A DNA stretch of 64,000 bases from VRUE01 sp963807425 (GTDB taxonomy: Bacteria; Actinomycetota; Thermoleophilia; Solirubrobacterales; 70-9). This document shows positions 8,553 through 16,413 of this stretch, in pieces. Positions within the stretch are counted from its first letter, which is position 1; the number at the start of each line of letters is the position of its first letter. A program made the position numbers and the translations under genes. The stretch lies in assembly GCA_963807425.1 (NCBI GenBank), contig CAWEBZ010000003.1:62001-126000 (forward strand), written 5' to 3'. The notes below the pieces were generated by a model. That model was not told the DNA's origin. It ran no database searches and saw only the letters and a program-made list of their open reading frames with translations.

Positions 8553-9256
8553 ACGGCCGCACGATCGCCATTGCCGGGATTGCCGGCGGGCTGGGGCCTG
8601 TGGTCGCGGAGCGGCTGGCGGAAGCTGGGGCTGTTGTCGCCGGCACCGACGTCTCTCAGGAGCGGATCGACGAGGTCGGTGCTGCTCTAGACCTGCCGGA
8701 GGAGCGCTGGGACGGACGGGCGGTCGATCTGCTCGACGAGGACGCGACGCGCGGCTGGTGCGGGTCGCTGCTCGAGCGCTTCGGTCGTGTCGACGGGTTG
8801 CTGCACCTGGTCGGTGGCTGGCGCGGCGGGCAGCCGCTGCACGAGGAGCCGCTCGAGGACTGGGAGCTGTTGCACGACCTCTTGATCCGCACGGTCCAGC
8901 ACACCACCCGTGCCTTCCACGATGCCTTGCTGACGAGCGACCACGGCCGCTTTGTTCTCGTCTCCGCCAAGCAGGCACAGGCGCCCTCCAATTCCAACGC
9001 CGCCTATGCGGCCGCAAAGGCGGCTGCCGAGGCCTGGACGCTTGCTCTCGCTGACGGCTTCGAAGGGAGCGACGCGACCGCCAACATCATCGTCGTCGAC
9101 GCGATCCTCACTCCGCGGATGCGAGACGAGAGCCCGGGCGAGAAGTTCCCCACCTTCACCCCGGCCGAGCACATCGCCGAGGCGATCGCATTTCTCTGCT
9201 CAGATGCCGCAGCGAAGATGAACGGTCAGCGCCTCCCTCTTACGATGAGGGGATGA
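8540..9256 (+). CDS. Short-chain dehydrogenase/reductase (SDR)
   Basis: A 238-residue cytosolic oxidoreductase with an N-terminal Rossmann domain. The cofactor loop is GIAGGLG (about 13-19), an acidic residue ends strand 2 (GTDVSQ), the catalytic Ser lies in VLVSAKQA, and the active-site motif is YAAAK. The NNAG position is replaced by LVGGW, as in some atypical SDRs. The substrate is unknown. The last codons overlap the start of the MerR-type regulator (ATGA), which may control this gene. Confidence 0.82.
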   Translation: MSRLDGRTIAIAGIAGGLGPVVAERLAEAGAVVAGTDVSQERIDEVGAALDLPEERWDGRAVDLLDEDATRGWCGSLLERFGRVDGLLHLVGGWRGGQPLHEEPLEDWELLHDLLIRTVQHTTRAFHDALLTSDHGRFVLVSAKQAQAPSNSNAAYAAAKAAAEAWTLALADGFEGSDATANIIVVDAILTPRMRDESPGEKFPTFTPAEHIAEAIAFLCSDAAAKMNGQRLPLTMRG

Positions 9257-10041
9257 GTCGGAGTTCTTCCAAGGCCAGCAAGGGCGAGATGACGATCCGC
9301 GAGCTGGCGGAGCGAACCGGAATGACCGTCCGCAACATTCGCGCTCACCAGACCCGTGGCCTACTGCCGCCGCCAGTGGTGCGGGGCCGCACCGGCTACT
9401 ACAACGAGGACCACGTGGCGCGGATCGCGCTGACCCGCGAGATGCAGGCTGATGGGCTCAACCTGGAGGCGATTCGCCGCGTGCTCGAAAGCGGTGACGG
9501 CTCGGCAACCGAGATCTTCGACTTCACCCGCGCCCTGCGCGCCCCCTTTGAGGACGAGGCCCCCGAGATCGTCGATGAGAAAGAGCTGGCCGACGTTTGG
9601 GGAGGCGGCACGCCGGACCCTGCGCTGAGGCGACGCGCCGAGAAGCTGGGAATCATGCGCACGCTTCCCGACGGGCAGGTCGAGGTGATCAGCCCTCGCA
9701 TTCAGCGCGCCGCGGTAGAGCTGGCCAAGCTCGGGGTTGGAGCGGAGAGCGCCCTGGCCGTGGCAGAGAAATTGCGCCGCCACGCCGACGGCGTCGGCCG
9801 GACCTTCGTCGACCTCTTTGTCAAAGAGGTTTGGGAGCCGTTCGACCAAGCGGGCCGTCCCGAGGGGGAATGGCCGAAAGTGCGCGAAGCCCTCGAGCGG
9901 ATGAGGCCGCTTGCCTCTGATGCCCTTCTCGCCGTCTTTCAGATCGCGATGGACGAGGCGGTTGAGAAAGCGAGTGAGCGCACGCTCAGGCTTGCGGCTC
10001 GCAAGAAGCCTGCGCAGAAGAGCAGACGCCGGCGGCGCTGA
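9253..10041 (+). CDS. MerR-family transcriptional regulator
   Basis: A 262-residue regulator. The N-terminal MerR helix-turn-helix and wing (about 13-70) reads TIRELAERTGMTVRNIR then GLLPPPVVRGRTGYYNEDH. The C-terminal half is a helical effector region without a recognised cysteine cluster, so it is not an obvious metal sensor. A basic Lys/Arg tail ends the protein. It overlaps the SDR gene by four bases and probably shares its transcript. Confidence 0.88.
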   Translation: MSRSSSKASKGEMTIRELAERTGMTVRNIRAHQTRGLLPPPVVRGRTGYYNEDHVARIALTREMQADGLNLEAIRRVLESGDGSATEIFDFTRALRAPFEDEAPEIVDEKELADVWGGGTPDPALRRRAEKLGIMRTLPDGQVEVISPRIQRAAVELAKLGVGAESALAVAEKLRRHADGVGRTFVDLFVKEVWEPFDQAGRPEGEWPKVREALERMRPLASDALLAVFQIAMDEAVEKASERTLRLAARKKPAQKSRRRRR

Positions 10042-10047
10042 GCCGCT

Positions 10048-10806
10048 TCAGCGAACCGTGGCGGCCAGCTCTTCGCTGGCTGCGTCGTGACCCTCGTAGG
10101 GAAGGACCGCGAAGTACATCAGCGAGGGAAGCAGGGACTCGAGATCGCCGGTCTCACCCTTGTTGAGCCTGGAGTAGAGCAGCGTCTCGATGCCGCCGAC
10201 TATCCCTGCGGAGGCGATCGCCGAGGGCGGAGGATCCGCGGAAAGCTCGCTGCGCACCTGGGTATCGATGCAGGCGGCGAAGTGGTCAAGTAGATCGTCG
10301 CGGCGGGCCAGGGCGGCCGGACTGGCCGCCCTGGCGTCGACGATCAGCGTCATCGCTGCATCGGGTTCATCGGCGACGAACCGCAACAGCTCTTCCAGTC
10401 CAAGCCGCAGCCGGTCCCGCCAGCTCTCCTCGCCCTCGCTGGCGGCTGCCTCGAGCCTCTTGCGGAGGCGATCGGAGGCGGCGCCGAAGGCCGCCATGAA
10501 GCAGTCCTCCTTGTTCTCGAAGTGTTCGTAGAAAGTCGGCCGTGACACTCCAGCTCGATCGAGCACGTCCTGGACGTTGAGGTCGCGATAGCCGAGCTCC
10601 GCCGTCGCGCGCAGCATCGCCGCGATCAGGCGCTCGCGCTGTACAGCGCTGACCAAGTCCGGTGGCAGAGTTCTGATGCCTGAGGGAAACTGCCCGTTGC
10701 CGCCGGCCAGCAGCTCGGCAGCGGCATTCACCTCGGCAGGCGACCAGCTGTCGCCGACCGCGGCGAGGAGCATCTCCTGACTTAGTTGGATCCGGTTCGA
10801 CGACAT
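10048..10806 (-). CDS. TetR-type regulator A
   Basis: A 252-residue protein. A TetR_N helix-turn-helix lies at about 65-110 (AMLRATAELGYRDLNVQDVL, then GVSRPTFYEHFENKEDCF), after an N-terminal extension of about 55 residues that may carry another small domain. The C-terminal ligand domain is all-helical. It is transcribed away from TetR-type genes B and C across a 106-bp interval that holds palindromes. It is convergent with the MerR gene, six bases apart. The ligand is unknown. Confidence 0.85.
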   Translation of the reverse strand: MSSNRIQLSQEMLLAAVGDSWSPAEVNAAAELLAGGNGQFPSGIRTLPPDLVSAVQRERLIAAMLRATAELGYRDLNVQDVLDRAGVSRPTFYEHFENKEDCFMAAFGAASDRLRKRLEAAASEGEESWRDRLRLGLEELLRFVADEPDAAMTLIVDARAASPAALARRDDLLDHFAACIDTQVRSELSADPPPSAIASAGIVGGIETLLYSRLNKGETGDLESLLPSLMYFAVLPYEGHDAASEELAATVR

Positions 10807-10863
10807 AGAGAAACTTAATCGTTTCTATTTGATACCCGACAAGTTTTCCCACGGTACCATGGG
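10807..10863. promoter_or_regulatory. Divergent promoter and operator candidates between TetR genes
   Basis: Two inverted repeats lie between the divergent regulators: AGAAAC-N6-GTTTCT at 10809-10826, and a 16-bp near-palindrome at 10848-10863 centred on GGTACC with arms CCCA and TGGG. For gene A, a -10-like TAAGTT (minus strand, 10817-10812) sits five bases before its ATG inside the first palindrome, which would allow self-repression. Gene B has its own -10 at 10901. Confidence 0.5.
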
Positions 10864-10900
10864 AGTCGTTGTCACGCAAGGGCATCTGGCGACCCGCGGG

Positions 10901-10906
10901 TATCCT
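10901..10906 (+). promoter_or_regulatory. -10 element for a leaderless transcript of TetR B
   Basis: TATCCT ends six bases before the ATG at 10913, with no Shine-Dalgarno sequence between. This supports the 10913 start over in-frame starts at 10829 and 10859. Confidence 0.45.
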
Positions 10907-10912
10907 TGGCCA

Positions 10913-11596
10913 ATGCCCCCACGCGGACATGCCGGCCCCGCCTCCCCGCCGGTCCGTCCCGAGCTCTCACGGGAGTTCGTCGCGGTTCACAAGCGACGTC
11001 GCATCATGAACGCGATCGCCGAGCTGACCGCCGAGCAAGGCTATGACTCGACCAAGATCGGCGACATCGTGCGGCGTGCTGGCGTCGCCCGCAAAACCCT
11101 CTACGACAACTTCGAGGGCAAGGAGGAAGTCTTTCTCGCCGCCTTTGACGCCGCGGTCGAGGAGGCGACGAGGCGGATCGAGGAGGCCTGTGCAGAGGTC
11201 GACGGAGCCTGGGAGGAGAAGGTGCAGGCGGGCCTCACCGCCTTTCTCGGCTACGTCGCGGAGGTGCCGGCGCTGGCGCGCATGTGCATGATCGAGGCGC
11301 TCTCGGCGACCCCGGCATCGATCCAGCGCTATAACGACGCCGTCCAGCGTTCTGTCGAGCTGATCAAGAGCGATGCGCCCCAGGACGACCAGTTACGGGA
11401 GACCGTCGACGAGTTGGTTATAGGCGGCGTCGTCCGGATCGTCTGTCGGCAGATTCGCCGCGACGAAACCGCGAAGGCGATGGAGTTGCTGCCCGAATTG
11501 TCCGAGTTCATGCTCAGGCCCTACCTCGGCGCGGCGAAAGCCGCAGAGGTGCGAGCAAACGCTGAGAGCGGCGCGCTGGCAGACTCCAGCGCTTAG
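10913..11596 (+). CDS. TetR-type regulator B
   Basis: A 227-residue TetR-family protein. After a Pro-rich N-terminus comes the DNA-binding domain (RRRIMNAIAELTAEQGYDST, then GVARKTLYDNFEGKEEVF). The C-terminal domain resembles that of gene C; both end in a FMLRPYLGAAKA- or FALTPYLGAAEA-type motif, so B and C are paralogues. The stop and the next GTG overlap by one base, so B, C and dcd probably form one transcript. The ligand is unknown. Confidence 0.87.
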   Translation: MPPRGHAGPASPPVRPELSREFVAVHKRRRIMNAIAELTAEQGYDSTKIGDIVRRAGVARKTLYDNFEGKEEVFLAAFDAAVEEATRRIEEACAEVDGAWEEKVQAGLTAFLGYVAEVPALARMCMIEALSATPASIQRYNDAVQRSVELIKSDAPQDDQLRETVDELVIGGVVRIVCRQIRRDETAKAMELLPELSEFMLRPYLGAAKAAEVRANAESGALADSSA

Positions 11597-12234
11597 TGGA
11601 ACGACTTCCCCGCGGCCGCCACGGTCTTCCTCGCGAGTTCGTCGCGCAAAATCAGCGTGAGCGGTTGACCCTGGCCCTCGCCGACGCGCTCTACGAACGC
11701 GGCTACGAAAAGACGACCGTCTCGTTGATCGGCAAACGCGCCGGGGTCTCCAAGAGCGACTTCTACAAGCACTTCGAGAGCAAGGACGCCTGCTTCCTGG
11801 CGACCTACGACGCGGCCGTCGAGCGGATTCGGCGGCGGGTCGTCGCCGCCTGCACGGGGGCAGGGGACTGGGCCTACGGAGTGCGCGATGGGCTTGCCGC
11901 TCTACTCGACTACCTGGCAAGCGAGCCGGCGCAGGCGGGGTTGGTGCTGGTCGAGGGCCTGCGAGCCGGACGGGGGATCTATGACCGCTACCAGGAGGCG
12001 GTGCAGAGCTTTGTCCCTTACCTGCGCGACGGCGCTCCCCCTCATGCCGGCAACACGGCTCCGCCGGAAGCCACCGACGAGGCAGTGATCGGTGGCATCG
12101 CCTCGTTGCTTGCGCGGCGCGTCCTTGCCGGAGAGACCGAGCGCCTCACCGAGTTCCTGCCGGACATTGCGGAGTTCGCGCTGACGCCCTACCTGGGTGC
12201 GGCCGAGGCGCGGCGCATAATCTCGGAGCGATGA
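11596..12234 (+). CDS. TetR-type regulator C
   Basis: A 212-residue paralogue of gene B with a GTG start overlapping the B stop. The helix-turn-helix is at about 18-65 (LADALYERGYEKTTVSLIGK, then GVSKSDFYKHFESKDACF). The effector domain carries the shared GGIASLLARR and TPYLGAAEA segments. Its stop overlaps the dCTP deaminase ATG by four bases, so a regulator is directly coupled to a nucleotide-metabolism enzyme. Confidence 0.85.
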   Translation: MERLPRGRHGLPREFVAQNQRERLTLALADALYERGYEKTTVSLIGKRAGVSKSDFYKHFESKDACFLATYDAAVERIRRRVVAACTGAGDWAYGVRDGLAALLDYLASEPAQAGLVLVEGLRAGRGIYDRYQEAVQSFVPYLRDGAPPHAGNTAPPEATDEAVIGGIASLLARRVLAGETERLTEFLPDIAEFALTPYLGAAEARRIISER

Positions 12235-13433
12235 GCGAGGTGGCAGCGGCAGCGGCGGGCGCGGTCGGCGAAGGGGTCGCGGGGTCGACCACGGGCGTAT
12301 TCCCTTCGCAGGCGCTGAGCGCCGCAATCGAGGCGGAATGGATCAGCTCCGGCGACTACCGGATCAGGCCCGAGGCGATCCAGCCGGCCAGCCTCGACCT
12401 GCGCCTCGGTGACTTCGCCTGGGCGCTGCGCTGCAGCTTCCTCCCCGACGTCGATTCCACGGTCGAGGAGAAGATCGAGGGGCTGGCCTTCCAGAAAATC
12501 GACCTGCGCGACGGCGCGGTGCTGGAGCGCGACCGGCCCTACCTGGTGCCGCTGATCGAGGAGCTGGCGCTGCCCGAGGATGTGCGGGCGAAGGCGAACC
12601 CAAAGAGCTCGACGGGGCGCCTCGACGTCTTCACCCGAGTGCTCACCGATCGCCATCACCGCTTCGACGAGATAAGGCAAGGCTATCGGGGGAAGCTCTA
12701 TCTGGAGGTGGTGCCGCGCTCCTTCGCGATCCAGGTGCAGACCGGGCTCTCGCTCAATCAGCTGCGCCTCGCCCGCGGCGACGTGCGGCTCAGCGACGAG
12801 GAGATTCGCCGTCTACAGGCGGAGTTCCCGCTGCTTTACCTGGATTCTCACGCGCTGCGCGAGTCGGAGCTCGCGCTTGCGGAGGGACTCTTCCTCAGCG
12901 TCGACCTATCCGGTCCGAGCGACCGCATCGTCGGCTACCGGGCGAAGAAGAACAGCTTGCCGATCGACCTCTCCCGCATCCGCGCCTACCGCTGGACCGA
13001 CTACTGGGATCCGGTCTTCCCGGAGGCGGGGGGGCGCATCGTGCTCGAGCCGGAGATCTTCTACCTGCTGCTCTCGGCCGAGGGGGTCTGCATTCCGCCG
13101 CAGATTGCCGCCGAGATGATGGCCTACGACCCGACCGCGGGCGAGCTGCGCACCCACTACGCGGGCTTCTTCGACCCCGGCTTCGGCTACGACCCGGCGG
13201 GCGATCGCCACGGCAGCCGGGCGGCGCTCGAGGTGCGGGCGCGTGACGTCTCCTTCATGGTCGAGCACCGCCAGCCGGTCTGCAAGCTGGCGCTGGAGCG
13301 GACCAGCTCACCGGCGGAGCGCCTCTACGGCGCCGACCTGGGCTCGAACTACCAGGGGCAGGTGACGATGCTGAGCAAGCACTTCGAGGAGACCGGGTCG
13401 CCGTCAGGGCCGAGCGCACCGCGGGCTTCCTGA
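12231..13433 (+). CDS. dcd: dCTP deaminase, long form
   Basis: About 400 residues, matching the long (duplicated-fold) dCTP deaminase group rather than the ~190-residue form. The enzyme converts dCTP to dUTP to feed dTMP synthesis. The N-terminal half has the dUTPase-like core (QPASLDLRLGD, then KANPKSSTGRLDVFTRVL with the nucleotide-binding loop) and the second half repeats the fold (EPEIFYLLLSAEGVCIPPQI, then YAGFFDPGFGY). Family likeness fades after about residue 385. The gene's 3' end overlaps the opposite-strand GDSL gene by 179 bases, so the last 15-20 residues of either product may be spurious. Confidence 0.88.
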   Translation: MSEVAAAAAGAVGEGVAGSTTGVFPSQALSAAIEAEWISSGDYRIRPEAIQPASLDLRLGDFAWALRCSFLPDVDSTVEEKIEGLAFQKIDLRDGAVLERDRPYLVPLIEELALPEDVRAKANPKSSTGRLDVFTRVLTDRHHRFDEIRQGYRGKLYLEVVPRSFAIQVQTGLSLNQLRLARGDVRLSDEEIRRLQAEFPLLYLDSHALRESELALAEGLFLSVDLSGPSDRIVGYRAKKNSLPIDLSRIRAYRWTDYWDPVFPEAGGRIVLEPEIFYLLLSAEGVCIPPQIAAEMMAYDPTAGELRTHYAGFFDPGFGYDPAGDRHGSRAALEVRARDVSFMVEHRQPVCKLALERTSSPAERLYGADLGSNYQGQVTMLSKHFEETGSPSGPSAPRAS

Positions 13434-14292
13434 GGAACTCGGCGAACGCAGTCGCGTAAGCCAGTTGACCGCGTTTGTTGGGGTGGTAGCTGCCCTGGAA
13501 CAGGTGCTTCGGTTCGAGCGGGGAAGGATTGATGTCGTGGAGCCACTGTTCGTCGGTGCAGAGCTCGTGCCCGGCAAAGCCGCCGACGACGGGAACGAAG
13601 AAGACGTTGTCGCTGCGCTGCCGGGCTTCGCGGATGGCGGCGAGGATCCTGGCGTTGCCGCGGTTGACTAGTGAGTTGATCCAGAAAGCCTCGTGCGCGG
13701 AGATGTTCAGCTGGCAACCGGCCTCCGGGCCTAGGGTGAAGAGGTGCGGATAGCCGGCGACGAGGAGGTAGCCGTCCGGGTCCATGCGGGCTCGGACCTG
13801 CGTGTAGACGTCGACCAGCTCCGCCGTGATCGTGGCGAGCTTTGCGTTGATTTCCGCGGCCAGCTTCGACTCGCTGCAGTCGCCCTTGAACGGATTCAGG
13901 CAGCGTTTCACTATCGGCGAGAAGTAGAGGTCGTTGCCGCCGATCGTCAGCGTCACCAGCCTGTCGGTGCGGCTCAAGTAGCTGGTCTGTACCTGCTGCC
14001 CCGGCCGATCCGGCTGTGCGCGCTGCAATATGTCCGCGGTGATCGCGCCGGTGCAGGCGTGGAAATCGGGGAAGGAGATGTAGCCGACGAGGCGAGCGAG
14101 GATCCGGGGGTAGGCGGAGTCCTCCCGCTTGGCCCGGTGGCAGCTGCCGTCGAACGGTCCGTTGCCCTCACCGGCGGAATAGGAGTCGCCGAGCGCGGTG
14201 TAGGGCACCGGAGCGGCAGCTGCCGCCGCGACGGGCACGAGCGCCGCACAGACAACCAGTACGGAAAATCCGTATACAGCCAGCTTTCTCAC
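13255..14292 (-). CDS. Secreted SGNH/GDSL-family hydrolase
   Basis: About 345 residues with a signal peptide (1-24, YGFSVLVVCAALVPVAAAAA). Block I is GDSYSAGEG, block III is GGNDLYFS and block V is SYHPNKRG, giving a Ser-Asp-His type lipase or esterase fold like the streptomycete extracellular esterases. Conserved Cys residues (SCHRAK, HACTG, LCTDE) suggest disulfides. The GTG at 14292 puts the signal peptide at the N-terminus; upstream codons are unlike protein. The family-like part ends near FAEFLRKP (about 13440). The remaining 60 or so Arg/Pro/Ser-rich residues are antisense to dcd. Confidence 0.85.
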   Translation of the reverse strand: MRKLAVYGFSVLVVCAALVPVAAAAAAPVPYTALGDSYSAGEGNGPFDGSCHRAKREDSAYPRILARLVGYISFPDFHACTGAITADILQRAQPDRPGQQVQTSYLSRTDRLVTLTIGGNDLYFSPIVKRCLNPFKGDCSESKLAAEINAKLATITAELVDVYTQVRARMDPDGYLLVAGYPHLFTLGPEAGCQLNISAHEAFWINSLVNRGNARILAAIREARQRSDNVFFVPVVGGFAGHELCTDEQWLHDINPSPLEPKHLFQGSYHPNKRGQLAYATAFAEFLRKPAVRSALTATRSPRSACSASSPAPGSSSPGRRRRGAPPVSWSAPAPACRPAGGARP

Positions 14293-14343
14293 GCATGCAG
14301 TTATTCCACATAGCGGCGACGCTACGTGCCGCCGCTCCCTACC

Positions 14344-14817
14344 ATGCGCCAGGTGAGCGAGCGGACGTGGAATGTCTACCTGTCGGGGGAGATCCACTCG
14401 GACTGGCGCGAGCAGATCGAGACGGGCGTGCGCGAGGCAGGCCTGCCGATCTCCTTCTCGGCACCCGTTACCGACCACGCCGCCTCCGATGACGCCGGCA
14501 CGGGCACATTGGGCGAGGAGAGCGAGCCGTTCTGGCGCGACCACATGGGAGCGGGCGTCAACTCGATCCGCACCCAGACTCTGATCGGTGCCGCCGACGT
14601 CGTCGTCGTCCGCTTCGGTGACAAGTACAGACAGTGGAACGCTGCCTTCGACGCCGGCTTTGCCGCCGCCCTCGGCAAGCCGATCGTCACCCTGCATGAC
14701 ACCGAGCTCGACCACGCCCTGAAGGAGGTCGACCGCGCCGCCCAGGCGACGGCGCGCACGGCCGAGCAGGTCGTCGACGTGCTGCGCTACGTCGTCGCCG
14801 GCAAGCTCCCCCGCTGA
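14344..14817 (+). CDS. YtoQ-family protein
   Basis: A 157-residue cytosolic protein of the YtoQ family, related to nucleoside 2-deoxyribosyltransferases. The N-terminal VYLSGEIHSDWREQI is characteristic, followed by SAPVTDH, an IGAADVVVVRFGDKYRQWN segment and GFAAALGKPIVTLH. The biochemical function of the family is not established. ATG 14344 was preferred to GTG 14326. The 51-bp gap to the divergent GDSL gene must contain both promoters. Confidence 0.82.
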   Translation: MRQVSERTWNVYLSGEIHSDWREQIETGVREAGLPISFSAPVTDHAASDDAGTGTLGEESEPFWRDHMGAGVNSIRTQTLIGAADVVVVRFGDKYRQWNAAFDAGFAAALGKPIVTLHDTELDHALKEVDRAAQATARTAEQVVDVLRYVVAGKLPR

Positions 14818-14822
14818 AGGCA

Positions 14823-14828
14823 TAGGGT
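14823..14828 (+). promoter_or_regulatory. -10 element abutting the NTF2-like gene start
   Basis: TAGGGT ends six bases before GTG 14835; there is no Shine-Dalgarno sequence. It belongs to the leaderless pattern seen repeatedly in this window. Confidence 0.4.
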
Positions 14829-14834
14829 GGACCG

Positions 14835-15323
14835 GTGTCCGCCGAGGCGAACCGGGAGCTGATCGAGCGTCTCTATGCGGCGTTCGGGCGCTGCGACGGT
14901 GCGGCGATGAGCGCCTGCTACACGCCCGGCGCCCATTTCCATGACCCGGCCTTCGGCGATCTCGAGGGCGCGGAGATCGGGGCGATGTGGCGGATGCTGA
15001 CCGGGCGCGCCACCGATTTGAAGATCGAGCTGCACGAGCACGAGGCCGATGCGGAGACCGGCTCCGCCCACTGGATCGCCCGCTACACGTTCTCCACCGG
15101 CCGCCCGGTGGTCAACGACATCCAGGCGAAGTTCCGCTTCGCCGACGGCCTGATCGCCGACCACGTCGACGACTTCGACTTCCGCCGCTGGGCTCGTCAG
15201 GCGCTCGGGCCGATGGGGCACCTGGTGGCTTTGCTGCCGCCCCTTCGTGCCAAGGCGAACGCTCAGGCTCGCAGCCAGCTCGACGAGTTCATCCGGGCCG
15301 AGAAAGACTCCGGCCCAGTCTGA
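14835..15323 (+). CDS. NTF2-like / SnoaL-type protein
   Basis: A 162-residue protein with the cone-shaped NTF2-like fold. An N-terminal helix (REL IERLYAAFGRCD) leads to CYTPGAHFHDPAFGDLEG, then beta strands (KIELHEHEAD, HWIARYTFS, FRFADGLIADHVDDFDF). This fold binds small hydrophobic ligands or catalyses isomerisation and hydrolysis; the substrate is unknown. It starts with GTG and lies 17 bases after ytoQ. Confidence 0.8.
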   Translation: MSAEANRELIERLYAAFGRCDGAAMSACYTPGAHFHDPAFGDLEGAEIGAMWRMLTGRATDLKIELHEHEADAETGSAHWIARYTFSTGRPVVNDIQAKFRFADGLIADHVDDFDFRRWARQALGPMGHLVALLPPLRAKANAQARSQLDEFIRAEKDSGPV

Positions 15324-15363
15324 GTCGCGGGTTCGCCCGGAGGGCATGCGAACATGTGTTCGT

Positions 15364-16413
15364 ATGCGTTGGGACGAGCAGCGAGTCGAGAAGGACCTAC
15401 GGCTGCCGGGTGTCGGCGACGGCACCGTGGTGCGAACCTTCGATGCACCGGAGGCGATGGGGATCAACTTCCACGAGGTCCGCGCCCGCTCGGCCCTGAA
15501 CCGCGTGCCCGGCGGCCGCTACGGATTCGGCTGGACGATCAACCCCTACCGAGGATGCACTCATGCCTGCGTATTCTGTTTTGCTCGAAAAAGTCATACC
15601 TTTCTCGACTTCGATGCGGGGCGGGACTTCGAGCGAGAGATCGTGGTCAAGGTGAACGTGCCGGAGCTGCTGCGGGCCGAGCTTGGGCGGTCGAGCTGGA
15701 AGCGGGAGCTGGTCGCGCTGGGCACCAACACCGATCCATACCAGTGGGCCGAGAGCCGCTACCGGATGATGCCCGAGATCCTCGCCGCGCTGGAGGAGGC
15801 GGAGACGCCGGTCTCAGTGCTGACCAAGTCGCCCCTGGCGATGCGCGACGTCGACCTTTTTGAGCGGATGGCGCAGCGTCTCCCTATCTCGGTCAACCTC
15901 TCCGTCCCTACCCTCGACGAGAAGGCTTGGCGAGCGACCGAGCCGCACACGCCCAGCCCCAGCGCTCGCCTCGATGCAGTCGCAGAGTTGCGCGCCCGCG
16001 GCATCGACTCCGGCGTCCTGATCGCCCCTCTGATGCCCGGCATCAACGACAGCCCTGACCAGGTCCAACCAATCATCGATCGAGCCAAAGAAGCAGGTGC
16101 GAGCTTCCTCGGCGGCGTCGCCCTTCACCTCCGCGACGAGGTTCGCGACGTCTTCTTCGGCTGGCTAGAGCAGAAACGTCCCGACCTCCTCCCACGCTAC
16201 GAGAAGCTCTACGCCAACGGCCGCGCCTACATGCGCCCCGAGCAGCGCAAGCAAGCGACACGGACGGTTCGGGGATGGGGGAGAAGCGTACGAAGCGCTA
16301 GGGAGGATCGGCAGTCCCCTCTCCTGACAAGTCGCCGCCGGAGGGGCGGCGACTTTGAGTATCCGCCAGTTGAGGGGACTGCCGATCCTCCTCCTCAGGG
16401 TTCACTCTTCTAG
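15364..16413 (+). CDS. Rv2578c-family radical SAM protein
   Basis: About 349 residues. The 4Fe-4S radical SAM motif is C65-x3-C69-x2-C72 (GCTHACVFC), preceded by NRVPGGRYGFGWTINPYRG and followed by ALGTNTDPYQWAE, the signature of the Rv2578c / SplB-like group. It should cleave SAM to a 5'-deoxyadenosyl radical; the substrate is unknown. Start 15364 (MRWDEQ) matches the family N-terminus, and ATG 15346 is also in frame. The last 35 or so residues, after RTVRGWGRS, are encoded inside a long palindrome and are probably not part of the fold. It abuts the ligase gene tail to tail with no spacer. Confidence 0.88.
   Translation: MRWDEQRVEKDLRLPGVGDGTVVRTFDAPEAMGINFHEVRARSALNRVPGGRYGFGWTINPYRGCTHACVFCFARKSHTFLDFDAGRDFEREIVVKVNVPELLRAELGRSSWKRELVALGTNTDPYQWAESRYRMMPEILAALEEAETPVSVLTKSPLAMRDVDLFERMAQRLPISVNLSVPTLDEKAWRATEPHTPSPSARLDAVAELRARGIDSGVLIAPLMPGINDSPDQVQPIIDRAKEAGASFLGGVALHLRDEVRDVFFGWLEQKRPDLLPRYEKLYANGRAYMRPEQRKQATRTVRGWGRSVRSAREDRQSPLLTSRRRRGGDFEYPPVEGTADPPPQGSLF
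16302..16391. repeat. Nested palindrome at the convergent gene junction
   Basis: A 20-bp perfect inverted repeat (16302-16321 with 16372-16391; GATCGGCAGTCCCC core) encloses a second hairpin of 11-bp arms (16329-16339 with 16345-16355; AAGTCGCCGCC core). The structure sits just before the touching stop codons of two convergent genes and can form on both strands. It probably acts as a bidirectional terminator or RNA-stabilising element, or is a small repeat unit that extended the radical SAM reading frame. Confidence 0.75.
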
